Assembly (NCBI GenBank): GCA_030323885.1
Contig: CM059193.1
Span: 58,796,042-58,860,041, forward strand
Origin: Branchipolynoe longqiensis
Taxonomy: Eukaryota > Annelida > Polychaeta > Phyllodocida > Polynoidae
DNA length: 64,000 nucleotides
Direction: 5' to 3'
Positions 29,775 to 41,602 of this stretch are shown here, piece after piece (position 1 is the stretch's first letter; each line of letters begins with the position of its first letter). Position numbers and translations under genes: made by a program. Under the pieces are notes generated by a model that had not been told where the DNA came from, did not search any database, and saw nothing but the letters and a program-made list of their open reading frames with translations.

Positions 29775-30870
29775 CACTGTCAAGTTGATTGACGGATATC
29801 TGAGGCTGTAAAACCAAAGTGTCTATAGTAGTATTTGTCTTCAGCAACAAACAAGGAGGGCTACATCAACAAAAAATACTCCACCGCCGGTGTGGCGTTT
29901 TCAGCCGTGTACCGTGCTCAGCCATGCGTATAGACTCAAACTCAAGGCATTGTCAATGGTCGTGAGTCACTAACCTTATACATTTAATATAATGTTTTTG
30001 GTAAAGATGTTTTCTATATGTGTACCAAGGGATTTGTTTCTAGGTGGTGTGGTTTTAGAGATATTTCACTTTTCCTGGATTTTCTGTATGAAGATTGCTC
30101 ACCACCATTGACAATGCCTTGAGTTTGACGGTACACGCAGTGCAAAACATTAGTTTTAATCAAAATTAATAGAAATCAAGAACCCTAACCGTATAAATTT
30201 AATATAATCTTTTTGGTGAAGATGTTTTCTATATGTGTACCAAGCGATTTGTTAATAGGTGGTGTGGTTTTAGAGATATTTCACTTGTTCTGTATTTTCT
30301 GTATGAAGATTACTCACGAGCATTGACAATGCCTTGAGTTTGAGTCTAATCACACGGTACACGGCTGAGCACGCCACACCGGCACCACCAGCACATTTGT
30401 GGTAATGTGGCAGCTGGGGGGTGGGTGGGGGTCCATCACTGTCAAGTTCACTGACAGATATCCGAGACTGTAAAACCAAAGTATCTATGGTGGTATTTGT
30501 CTTCAGCAACAAACAAGGAGGGCTACAGCAACAATAAATACCACCACCAGCACATTTGTGGTAATGTGGCATCACTGTCAAGTTTACTGACAGATATCCG
30601 AGACTGTAAAATCAAAATCTCTATAGTAGTACTTGTCTTCAGCAACAAACAAGGAGGACAAACAGCAACAACAGCATTAGAAGCCCAATAGGGCCTAGAT
30701 CAGCCAGAAGAGGACCTGTAAGTTAAAAATAAATACTACGCCACCACCACCACATTTGTGGGAATGTGGCAGCCAGGGGACCATCACTGTCAAGTTGACT
30801 GACAGATATCTGAGGCTGTAAAACCAAAGTGTTTATAGTAGTACCTTTCTTCCGCAATAAGGAGGACAAG
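29750..30870 (-). repeat. Irregular array of the LRRC56 first-exon acceptor, 4 copies
   Basis: The sense strand has GGTTTTACAG then ATATCYGTCA and GACAGTGATG at about 29757-29830, 30405-30510, 30565-30660 and 30768-30870. The copy nearest exon 1 provides the presumed acceptor and start ATG. Copies share the ATG and the CTGCCACATT-CCACAAAT that follows. A dispersed repeat (29930-30350) has inserted between copies 1 and 2. Confidence 0.85.
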
Positions 30871-31317
30871 CGACAACAACACCAACAACAACACATGCCC
30901 CATACTTGCTGTTACAATTAGTAGTGGGCTTGGGATTATCAAAGACCCTATAATACTAAGACGGCTCACTCAGCCTGTACTGTGTAATCAAAATGATCAA
31001 ACCCACCACTTGGTGCACTGGCTGTTCTCTTGGTTAAAAAGGTGCTATATTATATGTATAAATGTATATATGAATGTGAAAGATGTGTGATTATGGCGAT
31101 GCTGATGATGATGCTGATGATGATGTGTATTTGTTCATAGCAATTTCATATTGATGTGTATTCATACTTACCTATATCATGTATAATATATTTGTATGTG
31201 TTTACATATGAAACACCAACCAGCAGCCGGGCTGATCAAACCCACCACAAGGTGGCACTGCGAAATTTACATTATCATGGGAGAGATAGGGAGTGAGCCG
31301 TCTTAGTAGTATAGGAT

Positions 31318-31500
31318 TTGTTTGTTGTTGTTTTACGTCCTAGCAACATCTAAGGTCATATCAGGACGGGTACCGACTTGTGACAGTGTGCACTCATGGC
31401 GACTTTATAGTGCTGTCTCACTGGGAAACCAGGCCGCCGGGACCATGACCTGGTATCCCACTCAGTCACATTATCCTGACACTGAGCACACCAGTGTAGT
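31318..31500 (-). mobile_element. SINE-A, 5'-truncated
   Basis: GTTGTTGTTTTACGTCCTAG to CTGACACTGAGCACACCAGT; head missing. Confidence 0.8.
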
Positions 31501-32127
31501 ATAGGGTCTTTGGGATTATGCAGATAATGGTTGCAAGATACATTTGAATTGTCTTGGTAAACTATAGCTTTATGGTTAGTGGATGCTTTACTAGTTCGAT
31601 CAGATGTTACAGGCTGGAGGTTATACTTTGACAGTTTGTTGTTTATTTTACTTGGGGTAGCGATGGGGGAGAATGGAGACGGGACTATTTGAGAGATTGA
31701 AAGTGAGAAGAGGGAGGGTTGGAAGTGGTTGGGACTAGGTTTTATTTGTGTTTTCAACTCTTTATATTACTAGGTAAACCCAAGCATTGATTGGCTAGAG
31801 TGCTAGAATCAGTGCTAGGATAATGTGGCCGGGTGGGATATAGGTTTATGGTGCCAGTGGTACAGCACTATAATGCAGCCATAAGTACATTCCACCACAA
31901 GTCGGTAGTACGTATGATATGATCTGTTACTAGGACATAAGATAATCACAGATAAATGTAGATAACATTTAATTCATGCAAACTGTTATTTTAATTTTTA
32001 GTGAACAGGCTCGATATTTTCTGGGAAACTAAAATGTTTTAAATTCTATTCAGATAAAATAAGATTTAATTATAATAACAGACAGTATTTGAACAGCTTT
32101 TTTCCTAAATGTGATAAGTGAAATCGA
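31501..32127. other. Unannotated LRRC56 upstream region
   Basis: A SINE-A-like scrap at about 31800-31930 (GGATAATGTGGCCGGGTGGG). A 133-residue minus frame ending at 31356 runs partly through SINE-A and has no domain. No promoter elements could be identified. Confidence 0.35.
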
Positions 32128-32275
32128 AAATATTAAAAATCCCTTGGGTCGGTAAAAGTGTAGGCGCGGCCTTTCTATTGACATGACAAACTGTGTAATG
32201 GTGAAAACAAGTCTATTCAGACTTATCCATGATAGGCGTATAAATCTTCAAGAACAAAAAGGAAAAAAAGAGAGC
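32128..32275 (+). mobile_element. SINE-B tail
   Basis: AAAATCCCTTGGGTCGGTAA to TATAAATCTTCAAGAAC. Confidence 0.75.
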
Positions 32276-32403
32276 TTGCAATGCCAATGCCAGTAGCTCG
32301 TGCTTTGGAAAAGAGCTATTCATATATATATAAAGAGCTTTATATATATATATATCCTCTTCAAAATACGATCCATAGACCTGACACTGGCATTGCAAGT
32401 TCA
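32273..32403. repeat. Palindromic mini-element, about 130 bp
   Basis: CTTGCAATGCCA at left pairs with TGGCATTGCAAG at right; interior (TA)n and AAGAGCT repeats can extend the stem. Confidence 0.65.
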
Positions 32404-32654
32404 TTTTTTTTGGACCGGCGCTTATCGCGTTTTGGAAAAGAGCTCTTCATTTTGAATTCTTTAACCATGTCTATATGTTCTTTTAACCTGAAGATGTGCT
32501 CCTAGACTTACCTAAAATGATCCTGGGGATTGAAAGCTGCCTCTATAGCTGCCATCAGGGCTTGTGTTGCCTGACCAGTGCCGCGGCACACTAAAATAGA
32601 GTTTGCACACGGGTTAGATTCAGACAGACGAAGCCTGAGACATGAGTGGGAATT

Positions 32655-32965
32655 CAATTCAATTCTTTATTTCAGACTCGGGATTATGGTAGTTACATAA
32701 TTTGGTCCATAGTAGGTAGATATAAAAATTAATGCGAATAACATAGAAGTAATAGTATGAATACTACCGTACTAACCAATATCAAAATGTTGGTCTACAT
32801 ACAGTGGTTTGTACCAATGCCTCCATATGGCAGACGTAAATCTGAGATCACTCTTTTCTATTTTCACAAGTATTATAGCATTTTCTGACTTGTCAAGTCT
32901 AGTAATAACTTTGAATATTAGATTCCGAATAACAGCCTGGCACATCAAAAGGAGTTTATTAATTA
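32655..32965 (-). pseudogene. LINE 3' fragment, copy of 17432-17870
   Basis: The complement encodes SDLRFTSAIWRHWYKPLY and DKSENAIILVKIEK; ends in the same AATAAAGAATTGAATTGA tail, here at the left. Confidence 0.7.
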
Positions 32966-33274
32966 GCACATGTTATTTTAGCATCGCAAAGTTAAGTAGC
33001 AATCGCTTTAACTATGTTTCGATAAAAGAATCATTTGATGTGAACGCGACAACAGCAAACAACAATAAACACAAACTCGTGACACCCCAATATGTAATAT
33101 AAACCATAAACCAAGTTATCATGCGACTAATTGCAATCTTGTATGGTTGAACTAATCATACTTCTTAATCTACATTAATATAGCACTTCCTGCCAAAACT
33201 GACAAATGCTTGTTTGGCAGAATACCACTATTATTAGAAGACGACTATACTTCTTTTGGCATAAAGCCTATTAA

Positions 33275-33597
33275 TCGTTGAAGCATCAAATTTTCAAAAC
33301 CAAAACAAATATCTAGAATTGATTCTACATAGCTAACTTAGATACTGAGGCACTTATTAAGCATTTGTTGCCACACAGAATAGAATACTGATACAGTTTG
33401 ATAGAAGCTGTTACTGCTGAGTTTTGACATGCTTGCCAAAAGTGTTATACATGTCTGCACTTCAAATATCTCAAAACATAGCCATCTAAAATAAAACTTA
33501 CTTCAAACTAAAGTAAGGTACATTGTAACAATCAGTTTAATGTATTTATTTCAGAAGAAATTACAGAATCTCAAAACCATCGGACTATGCAACTTTA
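33275..33597 (-). mobile_element. MITE M1, end-truncated
   Basis: Right end CATCGGACTATGCAACT plus TTAA; left end lacks the terminal repeat. Confidence 0.7.
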
Positions 33598-33955
33598 ACA
33601 AAAAAATAAAAGAACAGAAAAAGACAGAATCCCATTGTGCACATACTGTATCCATATGCACATAACACATAGACGTGGTACATAGGTATTTAGCTATACT
33701 GTGCACAATACAGCATCGATAGATTTCAGATTCGTAAAAGGGAACAACAGGAACCAATAATATGGTAGATCAAATAATTATTAGCAACTAAAACTAAAAG
33801 AATCATTTCGAACTATGTTCAACATATTCAAATTCTCTGAATTACGGATACACTATAAATCAGCCACCGGGCGGACGGCGTATTTTACTAACTTTTAGGC
33901 ATATAACTTTAAATGGTAAGGAGCCGCAGAGACAGATATGCGTGGATAGGGTGAT
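33598..33955. other. No gene or known repeat seen
   Basis: AT-rich, frames under 70 residues. Confidence 0.35.
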
Positions 33956-33957
33956 CA

Positions 33958-34215
33958 CATCAGGGAGCCTAGGTAGTGAAATGATTAGCATGCAAGCCCC
34001 GGAGTGGCAAGAAATGTGGGTTCGATTCTTTCTCTAGGCACAATATTTCTCCATGTTCATCCCCCCACCCCCAATGACACTGGTGGTCGTGACCTGGATC
34101 ATGTGCAAGCTATGCACTGTATGGTTGTTGAACCTACCCTGGGCATGTATATGTGTATGTATGTAAGTGCACTGCCTGTACATATGTAATCGTAAACATT
34201 AAAATGACTTATGGA
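33958..34215 (+). mobile_element. SINE-C, degenerate head
   Basis: GGAGCCTAGGTAGTGAAATG and GTGGGTTCGATTCTTTCTC; the body reaches CTACCCTGGGCATG. Confidence 0.75.
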
Positions 34216-34534
34216 CATAAACCATTTAAAAGCCTTATGGGGTGTAGTTACTAGTAGTTTGTGTGATATATATGCGTAATAGACGTCCAGACACGTGGGT
34301 AATATATGCTAATGAGATGCATGAGGTTCTAGACGGTGAGTGAGACAAAGGAGTATGTAAATGAGATGACGTCATCGAAAGTTTAGCTGGCGGTTCAGTG
34401 AGCCCTGGACGTGAATAAACCATTCAGTATCCAGAAGTCAAAGTGTTCAGACGTTGTACTTTCACAGTTTGCACTGAACTCTCACTCTCAGGCATGGGAC
34501 CCACATAGGCAGGTAGGTGTGGATAGAGTGATTG
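34216..34534. other. Unidentified 320 bp with a CRE-like palindrome
   Basis: GATGACGTCATC at 34366-34377 is a perfect CRE/ATF palindrome; GTGAATAAACCATTCAGTAT follows. It could be an LTR-like or regulatory fragment; no pair was found in the window. Confidence 0.35.
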
Positions 34535-34645
34535 CATCAGGGAGCCTAGCTAGTGTAATGGTTAGCGTTCTAGTCCCAGAAGGCCAAGAAATGTGGGTTC
34601 GCATCCTGCTCTAGGAACAATATTTACCACTTTCAACACCCATCA
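34535..34645 (+). mobile_element. SINE-C, 3'-truncated
   Basis: GGAGCCTAGCTAGTGTAATG and GTGGGTTCGCATCCTGCTCT only. Confidence 0.7.
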
Positions 34646-35354
34646 CGACAAGACGAATCGGGAGGAATTGATCGCATAGCAACTAGTAATAAGGTTAGAA
34701 ATAAATAAATAGGGGGTATTTTAAATGTGATAGCAATGAATTAATAGCAATCAAAGGAACTATTAACGAGAAACACTATATAAATTATATATAATACCAT
34801 TGGAATCGCCATCTGGTTTTCCATTCTACAACCAAAATTGTATATTAACCAAACTGACATTGTGACGAGGTTGTCTAAATAGATGCATCGGGTTTAACAC
34901 GTGATTACGTAACTGCTACTGCATCTCACTCCAATACCGTGATATATTACAACATATACTATTACTAAACACATTTTGTTACTGTTATAAATGAACCATG
35001 TGAGTCATTCTCAGAAACTGTGTACCACTTTTGTGACATGGAAATGAAAGGTGAAAGCATTTCAAATAATAGCAGAAAACATAGAAAATAATAGCAGAAT
35101 CAATATAGATATCAAGGTTTAAATGTTGTGCATACATCAGACCTAAAATAAAAAATGTTCACTCTTTGATTTTGATCTTATACAAACCGAGAAAGCTGTT
35201 GAAATTAACCATGTAAGATCCATCCATAACATCATTTTAACACACATCAATAACATCAGTTTAACACACTCAATACATTCAAACAAGATTTTATTGATTT
35301 CACTTAAGTCAAGAGAATTGTTTCTCACAAGTTGAAAAAATGGTGTGTATGGTG

Positions 35355-35455
35355 TCGATTAGATAAAAGATTTACCCTGTACTTGTAGTACACGGGTGAC
35401 TGACAATGTGTACTGCGAGTACAGGGTGAATCCTTTATCTAGGTGTCGATATGCA
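35355..35455. repeat. Palindrome made of two M8 ends
   Basis: TAGATAAAAGATTTACCCTG and CAGGGTGAATCCTTTATCTA in inverted order with about 55 bp between: a minimal M8 derivative. Confidence 0.7.
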
Positions 35456-35934
35456 AATTTTCTTTTTTACTTCAGTACAAAGTCTTATAAGCACATTTTG
35501 TGGGACAGATTAAATACGTGTAATATTGCTAAAATAATTAAAACACAGAGTCAACAATAATTATTTGACTTACTTAGTTAATATCCCACCAAAAGAAGGC
35601 AAAATCATTAACAATGTAACATGGAAACGAAAAATCTGGTACATAGTTTCTGAGAACGACCCATAGGCATAGCATGTGAAATTATTAGGATTTGGGGTAA
35701 ATCTAACCAAACGTAATTTCAAGTAAGCATTGAATAATGATATAGTTTCAACATAAACTCGTTTGGTGGCTATATTGTACACATTACTTAATTAATTACA
35801 ATGTACTGCTTTAGTCTGACATTGACACAGAAACACTATCACATGACTACGTGTATACATATATGTATATAATATATATTATAATATTAATATATATTAC
35901 GCGGTATAATATATATTGTTCATGCATATTTATT
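35456..35934. other. AT-rich flank of the retrotransposon
   Basis: (TA)n-like ATATATATTATAATATTAAT at 35868-35920. No gene. Confidence 0.5.
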
Positions 35935-36395
35935 AATTCAAAACCAGACACATATAATAACTTTTTTGGGCTAATAAATTTATTAATCAGGCTTAATAAA
36001 TTTTACAGCAAGCCTACTAGTCCTATCACTTATTGAACACCATTACTTTAAGCTGTTTCTCATCAGCACAGATGAGATTATTTGCTTTTATCTATTTCTA
36101 GGTTCACAGGTAGTACAACCGTGAACATAAAGGCTAAATTATGTACGCATTACTTATTACTTATGTGCAGGTCTCGCAGGTCTCATAATATTAAAGTTAT
36201 CATTATAGACAGTAATCAATGTTTTCTTGGCGGTCAGCTGTTGGTGAATCTTGAAAATTGAAGACATTGGGCATCAGCTAGATGATGGATCACGGTCACA
36301 CCAGCCACTCACATTTTCTGGCACACACACTCAGACTATCATTACACACAACATCATGCAACATAGGGAAATTAATGGACCATTAGATCTCAGCC
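35935..36395 (-). repeat. Split direct repeat B2 (461 bp)
   Basis: Begins AATTCAAAACCAGACACAT (plus strand) and ends ATTAGATCTCAGCC. No difference from B1 was found. Confidence 0.95.
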
Positions 36396-36439
36396 CTATC
36401 ACAAACGAAATAGTTATATAAAGGGTGGGTGGGATGGTG

Positions 36440-36642
36440 AAATTTCTGGTGAGTGTGAGCTCCTTCAAACTGAACCGTAGTGGAAGATAGTCAGACAGCA
36501 ACTGGATTATTCTTTGAATCTCCTACAGGAAGTTAACTTGGATCCTAGCAACGCATCCTATCGATGGTAACTATAGTGTTCATAATATCTAGCCCGTAGT
36601 CAGGGTTTTGAATTACGCATGTTACCGGCAACATGTACAATT
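36440..36642 (-). repeat. Split direct repeat A2 (203 bp)
   Basis: AAATTTCTGGTGAGTGTGAG to GGCAACATGTACAATT; shares its last four bases AATT with the start of B1. Same sequence as A1. Confidence 0.95.
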
Positions 36643-37099
36643 CAAAACCAGACACATATAATAACTTTTTTGGGCTAATAAATTTATTAATCAGGCTTAA
36701 TAAATTTTACAGCAAGCCTACTAGTCCTATCACTTATTGAACACCATTACTTTAAGCTGTTTCTCATCAGCACAGATGAGATTATTTGCTTTTATCTATT
36801 TCTAGGTTCACAGGTAGTACAACCGTGAACATAAAGGCTAAATTATGTACGCATTACTTATTACTTATGTGCAGGTCTCGCAGGTCTCATAATATTAAAG
36901 TTATCATTATAGACAGTAATCAATGTTTTCTTGGCGGTCAGCTGTTGGTGAATCTTGAAAATTGAAGACATTGGGCATCAGCTAGATGATGGATCACGGT
37001 CACACCAGCCACTCACATTTTCTGGCACACACACTCAGACTATCATTACACACAACATCATGCAACATAGGGAAATTAATGGACCATTAGATCTCAGCC
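36639..37099 (-). repeat. Split direct repeat B1 (461 bp)
   Basis: Its coding-side edge falls on the final Gly codon and TGA stop of the recombinase, so the recombinase terminus lies inside the repeat. Confidence 0.95.
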
Positions 37100-38101
37100 A
37101 AATTGGGACAGGAGATCTAATGGTCCCCTTTTGAATAAAGTTTTATTCACATAATTATAAACACTGTTCGATTTCCATTGTCCCAGTGTTCTTATGCCTT
37201 CAAGTGACATTCCCAATCTTGCATATTCTTGCGCGCCCCCTCGGCGCAAGCTATGGCCTGTAACCAGTGGCCACCAGGGGCAGTGCGCGGCTTTCAAAGC
37301 GACTTGCAAGCACTTAGTGAATAGTCGACCAGTCAATGGAGCCCCGTTCGACATTACGAATGCTGGGGCTCCCTTATGTACTGGGAAGTGACGATTGTAC
37401 TCATTCCATGCATGCACAGGGCAGAATGCGGAATTCTGTACGCGCGGAAGCTCAACACTGTAGACAGCTTCAGGTCTGGTATTGGTTTTTGTGCTTCTAA
37501 CCGTTATCGTCACGTGTGTATCGTGTGCCTTGATATCTTTCCCGAGCAGCGTGTGACCGTCATCCTCCAGTATCTCAGAAATAAATAAATTTGACTGTCT
37601 TAGTAAGCATGTATAACCTATTAACAAGGCAGCAATCAAAACAAAGCCATCTTTACCAATTTTTCTAAATTTTAATATGATCAACTTAATATGCTTAATC
37701 TTCAACGGAAATACTCTAACTACCACATTATTTTTTAATCTAAACATACCAGACTTGACTATCGATACTGCATAGCAGTCAAATGCTTCACAGTTCCCCC
37801 TTAACAGTCTGACCCATGACCTGGCTCCGCTCATATAGTTTCTAATCACCCCTGCTGTTTTAAGTTTATCATTTAGATATAAAGCATACAACATTACCGT
37901 TTTAAGTTGTGGTCGCTTAGGGTTAGCATTAAGTCGTTTACAGAACTGTAAATATTCCTTAAATTGTACCCTCTTATTTCTCCACGTGCCTCCTGACAAT
38001 CCCGCCGTAAAATACACGCTAAGCCTATTCACTACTGCGTGATTACTATCTGCAAGTTGATAAAGCCAAATACAGACGATTATCAACTTTGCAGAAAACA
38101 T
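37094..38101 (-). CDS. Tyrosine recombinase of the retrotransposon
   Basis: 335 residues, ATG at 38101 immediately after the TAA of the RT frame and in the same frame. The C-terminal catalytic domain shows Arg168 (GYTCLLRQSNLF), His283-x-x-Arg286 (TGHSLRRGG), Trp309 (LGQWKS) and a candidate nucleophile Tyr317 (Tyr315 is the alternative). The N-terminal part (about 25-120) resembles a SAM-like core-binding domain. The R-HxxR-W-Y set is complete, so it is probably active. Its expected role is to insert circular cDNA without staggered target cleavage. It could be made by reinitiation at the abutting ATG or by readthrough. Confidence 0.92.
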   Translation of the reverse strand: MFSAKLIIVCIWLYQLADSNHAVVNRLSVYFTAGLSGGTWRNKRVQFKEYLQFCKRLNANPKRPQLKTVMLYALYLNDKLKTAGVIRNYMSGARSWVRLLRGNCEAFDCYAVSIVKSGMFRLKNNVVVRVFPLKIKHIKLIILKFRKIGKDGFVLIAALLIGYTCLLRQSNLFISEILEDDGHTLLGKDIKAHDTHVTITVRSTKTNTRPEAVYSVELPRVQNSAFCPVHAWNEYNRHFPVHKGAPAFVMSNGAPLTGRLFTKCLQVALKAAHCPWWPLVTGHSLRRGGAQEYARLGMSLEGIRTLGQWKSNSVYNYVNKTLFKRGPLDLLSQFG

Positions 38102-41065
38102 TTATAAGAACAAATCAAGTATATCATTAGTATGAGAAACATGTACTCTAGTCAACAGTCTTTCCTGACAAATTCGGTCAGCCAATAATTTAGACTTAGC
38201 ATCAAAATACAACCTACTAAGGGCATCCGCCAATACCAGGTCGGTCCCCGCCTTGTGCACGATTTGAACGTCACATGAATGGATCGCTGCGAATCGCCAA
38301 ATTTCTCTGGCGCACGCGCACAAGACGGGGTCCTTCCCAGAACCAGAAGACAGCACCTGTTGGGAAGCAGCATTATCAGTGTTGATAATAATAAGGTAAT
38401 TTTGCATGTCGAACGGCGCCAAATTTTTTAATGCGACCACAAGATTGATCGCTTCAAATTGCGCGATATGGAAACCATTGTTTAAGAGATCATCGGTATA
38501 CAATTCAGAATAAAAAAATTTCGCACTGAATGCTCCCACACCAAGCAGTGATGAGTCGCATTCAATGATCCACTTGTTCTTGGGAAAATGTTTTAGCAAT
38601 ACTAGCCTATTAGACCCTTCTGCGAACCTCAAAAACCAAGCTATGTCCCTTACTAAATCCTGACTAACGCTAACCTTCCCTGAAAATGGACATAATCTAA
38701 GAAAAGCAAGAATTCTATTCATAAATACTCTAGATGACATAACACATTTCGAAATAAATTGCAGCCTACCCACCAGTCTCTGAACATTTTTCCTTGTCAC
38801 GTAAGCCCCAATCTTCCATTTCTGGCACTCTACCAATATGTCTAACAATTTCTCATCTGGAATTCTCACTATCATCTGATCTGAATCTATTTCATACCCC
38901 AACCATATCAATTTACTTACCGGGGGAACACATTTCTTAGCCGAAAGTTTTAAACCCAAAGTTTCCGTTAAGCTCAAGATGTGCTCGTATGCCTGTTGTG
39001 CTCTCTCTAACGTACTTTCAACCCCCACAAAATCATCCAGAAAACACAACGCAAAGAACCCATGCTCCCTCATTAAGTGAACCACTGCTGCTGTGGTCCG
39101 GGCACACGCCATACTAGATGTTCTACAGCCGAAAGGGGGAGCCTTGTCGAAATAAAACTTTCCAGCCACTTTAATCCCAAATAACGGCACGCTTAAGGGG
39201 CAGGTTCTTAATTGCCTGTACGCCCTCGCCAAATCTATGGACCACATAAAGCACATCTTCCCCAGGCGAGTTACCTCTCTAGCAAGGGACATAATAGTAG
39301 GTAAATTATACTTATATTTCTCGCCTTGATAAAAACCTTTCACTATCCCAGCGTTTACACCACCCCTTCTAGGATAACTTAAATCGACTATAATCCTACG
39401 TTCGTCAGTGTTCTTTTTTGGTCGGGTCATAATAGGACTAATTTGCGCCCAGGGAGTGAAAGGTAAATCGTTAAACGGACCCAGCAGTGCGTCATGGGCT
39501 AATTCAGTGCGGACATACTCATCAATCCAGAACAAATCTTTCTCATTACACGTATGATTACAGGAAGTAGCAATAGGGGTGAAGTCACCAGTAAAGTTAG
39601 CGGGCCAGCCATAATTTAGGAAATCTATTAAACGTTTATCCTCATAGTCAGGGAGCAGACTTTTCCAGTTATGAATAAGCAAGCCGGAAGGTACTGGAAT
39701 CCTGGCCTCTAAATAATTTGGGAGGCCAGTCGCTCTAACCGCAGCGTAGATCGCTGCATAGTTCAGAAATAAATCACAGTTATATGTTAGGTTCGGCCAA
39801 GACTTGAGCACATGCTCCCGACACTCAACTGGTGACTTCTCACAGAATTTATCGCCACTATCATCAAGTAATGGATCATTCAAACAACCAGCAGTGATAC
39901 AGGTATTATTAATTAAACTATTAAATGAATCATTTTTAACAACGAGTGGGCTAACAAGTAACTTTGAATTTTCTAACGTAGAATCAACATGTAAACTAAC
40001 ATCGGGGGCCACCATACCATGTGGCACCCGTATCTTATTTTGAACGAAAGATTTTGGAGGCATGGAGCCCTCCAAGGCGGCGAAACAACAGCCCCCGCCG
40101 GTGGCAGTGGAACCACAGTTAAGACCATTAATGTCCGAAATGTTACTAACAGAAAGACGTTCACCACCAAGCAACTGATCACTATTAACATCATCAACAA
40201 CAGGCAGTGATTTAACTGTCAACTTAGGTAAAGAATTTTGGCATATAGGTGAATGCAGAGAGAGATCCTTAGCTAAGCCAGTGACAGGACTAGCATTAGA
40301 GTCAGAGCTGAAAGCATATGGAGGCACAGGGCCATCCATGATGGGAAAACGACAGCCCCCATCGGTGGTTGTGGGGCCACAGTGCTGAGATGCCAATATC
40401 AATGGATGTAAACTGTTGGAGGAAAGTGGTGCAGATCGCGACGTTGACACGGCACCATGGCAACCGCGCCGATGGAACCCAGCCAGGTGCCCGCGAGGTC
40501 TCAATGGTGACCGAGCTGAGGGACGATTCAAACCTACATTGGCTTCAGGTTGCCCTTCCTGTGGTAGCTGCGATGCATTAACCAATTTCCTCATGCAACT
40601 ATTATACCAAACCAATTTAGAGCGATTAAATAAACAGTACGGGTAAGCATACCCATTGTCATTAAACCATGTCTTCTTTAAATCTGAAGCACCCTTTAAC
40701 CGATCAGTACGCACAAATTTTACTCCCCGATTAACAATAGGCAGAGCAGTATTACAAGGAAGGGGAACATGTTGCACCAAATGTAAATGAGAACCATGAA
40801 CCGTCAACAACTCTTCACCGACCTGTTCAGTCCCAACCCTGGCTGGGCTATCCGTCATCTTGATGAGGTCTTGAACATCATGTGTACCACCGTCTCTGAC
40901 TTCCGTGTCGGATACCGCCACCATTGTGGTCGTAACATCAACGACAGCCCCGTGTCGACTGTCTTCTAAAAAAACCTTTGACTGCGTGGTAGTATCTGCT
41001 GCGGGGTCTTTTGCACGTAATTTAGATTTACAGTCAGCCTCTTTATGCACACGTTTCCTTTTCAA
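38102..41065 (-). CDS. Reverse transcriptase-RNase H of the retrotransposon
   Basis: 987 codons open between in-frame TAG (41068-41066) and TAA (38104-38102). Residues 1-about 480 are poorly conserved linker/gag-like sequence. RT motifs lie at about 535-740: RRIIVDLSYPRRG, SIDLARAYRQL, PPFGCRTSS, and the catalytic FLDDF with Asp677-Asp678, then KLIWLGYEID. RNase H follows with acidic residues in IIECDSS (about 837), QFEAIN (871), NTDNAA (897) and LADALSR (947). The order and the DIRS1-like RT are as in Ngaro-group elements. The first in-frame ATG is only at 40924, codon 48, which suggests the domain is not initiated at its own start. Confidence 0.93.
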   Translation of the reverse strand: MKRKRVHKEADCKSKLRAKDPAADTTTQSKVFLEDSRHGAVVDVTTTMVAVSDTEVRDGGTHDVQDLIKMTDSPARVGTEQVGEELLTVHGSHLHLVQHVPLPCNTALPIVNRGVKFVRTDRLKGASDLKKTWFNDNGYAYPYCLFNRSKLVWYNSCMRKLVNASQLPQEGQPEANVGLNRPSARSPLRPRGHLAGFHRRGCHGAVSTSRSAPLSSNSLHPLILASQHCGPTTTDGGCRFPIMDGPVPPYAFSSDSNASPVTGLAKDLSLHSPICQNSLPKLTVKSLPVVDDVNSDQLLGGERLSVSNISDINGLNCGSTATGGGCCFAALEGSMPPKSFVQNKIRVPHGMVAPDVSLHVDSTLENSKLLVSPLVVKNDSFNSLINNTCITAGCLNDPLLDDSGDKFCEKSPVECREHVLKSWPNLTYNCDLFLNYAAIYAAVRATGLPNYLEARIPVPSGLLIHNWKSLLPDYEDKRLIDFLNYGWPANFTGDFTPIATSCNHTCNEKDLFWIDEYVRTELAHDALLGPFNDLPFTPWAQISPIMTRPKKNTDERRIIVDLSYPRRGGVNAGIVKGFYQGEKYKYNLPTIMSLAREVTRLGKMCFMWSIDLARAYRQLRTCPLSVPLFGIKVAGKFYFDKAPPFGCRTSSMACARTTAAVVHLMREHGFFALCFLDDFVGVESTLERAQQAYEHILSLTETLGLKLSAKKCVPPVSKLIWLGYEIDSDQMIVRIPDEKLLDILVECQKWKIGAYVTRKNVQRLVGRLQFISKCVMSSRVFMNRILAFLRLCPFSGKVSVSQDLVRDIAWFLRFAEGSNRLVLLKHFPKNKWIIECDSSLLGVGAFSAKFFYSELYTDDLLNNGFHIAQFEAINLVVALKNLAPFDMQNYLIIINTDNAASQQVLSSGSGKDPVLCACAREIWRFAAIHSCDVQIVHKAGTDLVLADALSRLYFDAKSKLLADRICQERLLTRVHVSHTNDILDLFL

Positions 41066-41602
41066 CTAGTACGCGCAGTATGAGCAGATATGTAGATACT
41101 TATTATCGCCCTCTCCATGGTCATCAACATGTCCACAGGACCGGCCCCTATTCCATATTATACACGGGCGGCCGTCTAATTCCCTGTTATAATCACCCGA
41201 CGTACTATCACGTGCTGGTTTAGCAACTACTTTTGACACACGCTGACCTAGTCCACAGACATCCCGACGTACATCGATGATCTTAGCTTCGTCGTCCCAC
41301 TCGTCCGGTAATCTTTTATCTGCTATCATATTAAATATCTTTTCACTATACTCGAGACAAGTTTGCCAGGTATAACTGTGCGCCAACTCCAAGATCGAAT
41401 CTATATGATTTTCCAGCTTCGGAACCCAGGCATCTGGTACGTCACCCCGCTTGATCATGCGCCTTATCGCCGACAAGTATTCAAACCATTTTGAGTCACC
41501 TAACCCGACTTTACCTTTCTTTTCGTCGCGAATGACGTACTTGTGCGGCAATAATTTTACAACTTTTCCTCTCTTTGCCTTCTTTCCCACCAACCGGATT
41601 AG
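41066..41602 (-). CDS. Gag-like zinc-finger segment of the retrotransposon
   Basis: Open from just after TAG (41605-41603) to TAG (41068-41066), 178 codons. It starts with a Lys/Arg-rich stretch, has a mid helical part (SKWFEYLSAIRRMIKRGDVP), and ends with CIIWNRGRSC, then GHVDDHGEGD and ICSYC, a Cys/His cluster of the kind found at the end of DIRS-group gag-like proteins, probably nucleic-acid binding. There is no ATG in the first 45 codons, so expression from its own start is unlikely. Reads as a continuation of the upstream frame. Confidence 0.75.
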   Translation of the reverse strand, partial: LIRLVGKKAKRGKVVKLLPHKYVIRDEKKGKVGLGDSKWFEYLSAIRRMIKRGDVPDAWVPKLENHIDSILELAHSYTWQTCLEYSEKIFNMIADKRLPDEWDDEAKIIDVRRDVCGLGQRVSKVVAKPARDSTSGDYNRELDGRPCIIWNRGRSCGHVDDHGEGDNKYLHICSYCAY

